This document shows, piece by piece, positions 59,212 to 60,098 of a stretch of 60,098 nt of DNA. How positions within the stretch are numbered: position 1 is the first letter of the stretch; each line of letters opens with the position of its first letter. Location of the stretch: the NCBI GenBank assembly GCA_012838915.1, contig DUOI01000074.1, positions 1 to 60,098 on the forward strand. Reading direction: 5' to 3'. The notes under the pieces were generated by a model. The model was not told the origin of the DNA, ran no database searches, and was given only the letters and a program-made list of their open reading frames with translations. The position numbers and the translations under genes were made by a program. The stretch comes from Clostridiales bacterium (GTDB lineage: Bacteria > Bacillota > Clostridia > Caldicoprobacterales > DTU083).

Positions 59212-60098
59212 TCATTTCTTCCTTTCTATATTCTCTTGTTCGAAAGCCTGTAAGCCGAGCAATGCAGTACCAACAGCATTGTCTTTAGAAAGCTCCGGGA
59301 GGGCAAAATACAATTGAATGTTTCTGTTCCTTTTTTTCAACCGTTCCTGTAAACCTCTCCTGAAAATACTGCTGGATGAAACACCCCCAACCAAAAGCAC
59401 CTCATTTGGATATCCCATCTTTACTGCATTTAATATCCATTTGCTGATTGAACGAATTATTAAATCATAAACAGCATAGGCAATTTCCGTATGAGGTGCA
59501 TTTTCCTGTATCAGGCGTTGACCTTGGGATTCCGGACCGGAAAAGCTGATTGCGGTCCCTTTTACCGATCCGCTAAGAGTAAGGGCTCCGGTACCGAAAA
59601 CAGCCAATTTTTCCAAATGGGGACCTGCCGGAAAAGGCAGCCCCATAGCCACACCTATTCGATCAATAAATTGCCCAGCCGGAATATCAAGGGAATTTCC
59701 TATCAATTCGACTTCAAAGCCCGATGATATTGGTTTGACATAGAGTAATTCAGAGGTGCCGCCGGACAAGTGTATAGCCAAGAAACATCTAGAATTTAGT
59801 CCGTTTGTTTTGTATAAACCCGCCATGATATGGTTTTCCTGATGACTGACAGGGTAAAATGGTACCCGAAACAAATCCGAAATTGCCTGACCAATATGAT
59901 GAGAAAACTGGAAAACAGGCATATATGAATCCTTAAGAGGACGGGGCCGAACACTGGCGCACACAGCTGCTATATATCCACAGAGCAAGGATTCCCTAAT
60001 AGATTTTGTAATCACTGAAAGATTACTAAGATGATGGAACAAAGCAACAGATTGTTGAAGACCCCTATGTCCCCGGGGTACTTCAAGCAGTTTTTGGT
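59212..60098 (-). CDS. TsaD-like (OSGEP/Kae1 family) protein, 5'-truncated by the window edge
   Basis: The frame stays open to the end of the window, so the N-terminus lies beyond it; about 295 codons are seen. Features of the Kae1/TsaD ASKHA fold are KLLEVPRGHRGLQQSVALF, the ATP loop HLSGGTSELLYV, the metal-binding HxxxH-like SHQENHIMAG and LLVGGVSSS near the C-terminus. A full tsaD copy normally exists elsewhere; this divergent paralogue, often annotated O-sialoglycoprotein endopeptidase, recurs next to folD in Clostridia. Whether it modifies tRNA or has another role is unknown. Confidence 0.85.
   Translation of the reverse strand, partial: QKLLEVPRGHRGLQQSVALFHHLSNLSVITKSIRESLLCGYIAAVCASVRPRPLKDSYMPVFQFSHHIGQAISDLFRVPFYPVSHQENHIMAGLYKTNGLNSRCFLAIHLSGGTSELLYVKPISSGFEVELIGNSLDIPAGQFIDRIGVAMGLPFPAGPHLEKLAVFGTGALTLSGSVKGTAISFSGPESQGQRLIQENAPHTEIAYAVYDLIIRSISKWILNAVKMGYPNEVLLVGGVSSSSIFRRGLQERLKKRNRNIQLYFALPELSKDNAVGTALLGLQAFEQENIERKK

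Overview
The window looks like a chromosomal segment of an endospore-forming, anaerobic member of the Clostridia (Firmicutes). The reasons are spo0A, spoIVB, spoIIM, ytfJ/gerW, a gerA-type germination operon, DacF-like carboxypeptidases, Gram-positive ribosome-binding sites (AGGAGG), Bacillus-type LexA boxes, and several gene neighbourhoods typical of Clostridia (miaB-mutS-mutL-miaA-hfq; folD-xseA-xseB-ispA-dxs-tlyA-nadK-argR-recN-spoIVB-spo0A). I see no prophage, CRISPR array or insertion sequence. Nearly all of it is dense core chromosome, and no gene-free stretch exceeds about 210 bases.

Layout. Bases 1 to 20,706 are read on the plus strand, apart from one small membrane-protein gene. They hold the end of a 5-formyltetrahydrofolate cyclo-ligase gene, a cyanophycinase/cyanophycin synthetase pair, two overlapping GNAT-fold genes (a DUF2156 type and an Eis type), an unrecognised membrane-anchored protein, a tricistronic spore germinant receptor operon, then miaB, mutS, mutL, miaA, hfq and a PLP-dependent lyase that ends in a strong terminator. 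From 20,776 onward almost everything is on the minus strand. Exceptions are an SOS cell-division inhibitor (yneA-like) divergent from lexA, a tiny repeat-containing hydrophobic protein, and a single tRNA-Trp.

Minus-strand half, in map order: lexA, a tyrosine recombinase, rnhA-proC, an aspartate aminotransferase, a PHP phosphoesterase, an M19 dipeptidase, a four-gene biotin-dependent carboxyltransferase operon, a GNAT protein with rluB and a D,D-carboxypeptidase, ytfJ-DUF2953-scpB-scpA-M50 protease, a second D,D-carboxypeptidase, deoB and xerD. Then come spoIIM, DUF3866, a MraY/WecA-like transferase, a GT2, steB-like and steA-like genes, followed by spo0A, spoIVB, recN, argR, nadK, tlyA, dxs, a divergent PAP2 protein, ispA, xseB, xseA, folD, and a TsaD-like protein cut by the window end.

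How the parts work together. The mismatch-repair, tRNA-modification and hfq genes form one plus-strand run. lexA and yneA share a compact control region with three LexA boxes; one box lies inside the spacer of a near-consensus promoter. spo0A has a good sigma-H promoter match overlapping a 0A box, consistent with autoregulation. The carboxyltransferase operon has all three soluble transcarboxylase-like parts and an OadG-like piece without a membrane segment, but no OadB sodium pump, so a soluble transcarboxylase is a better reading than a sodium-pumping decarboxylase. The region between xerD and spo0A combines polymer-glycosylation-type enzymes with SteA/SteB-like proteins and SpoIIM, and is the most system-like group of poorly understood genes here. 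I did not find an obviously new defence or mobile system.
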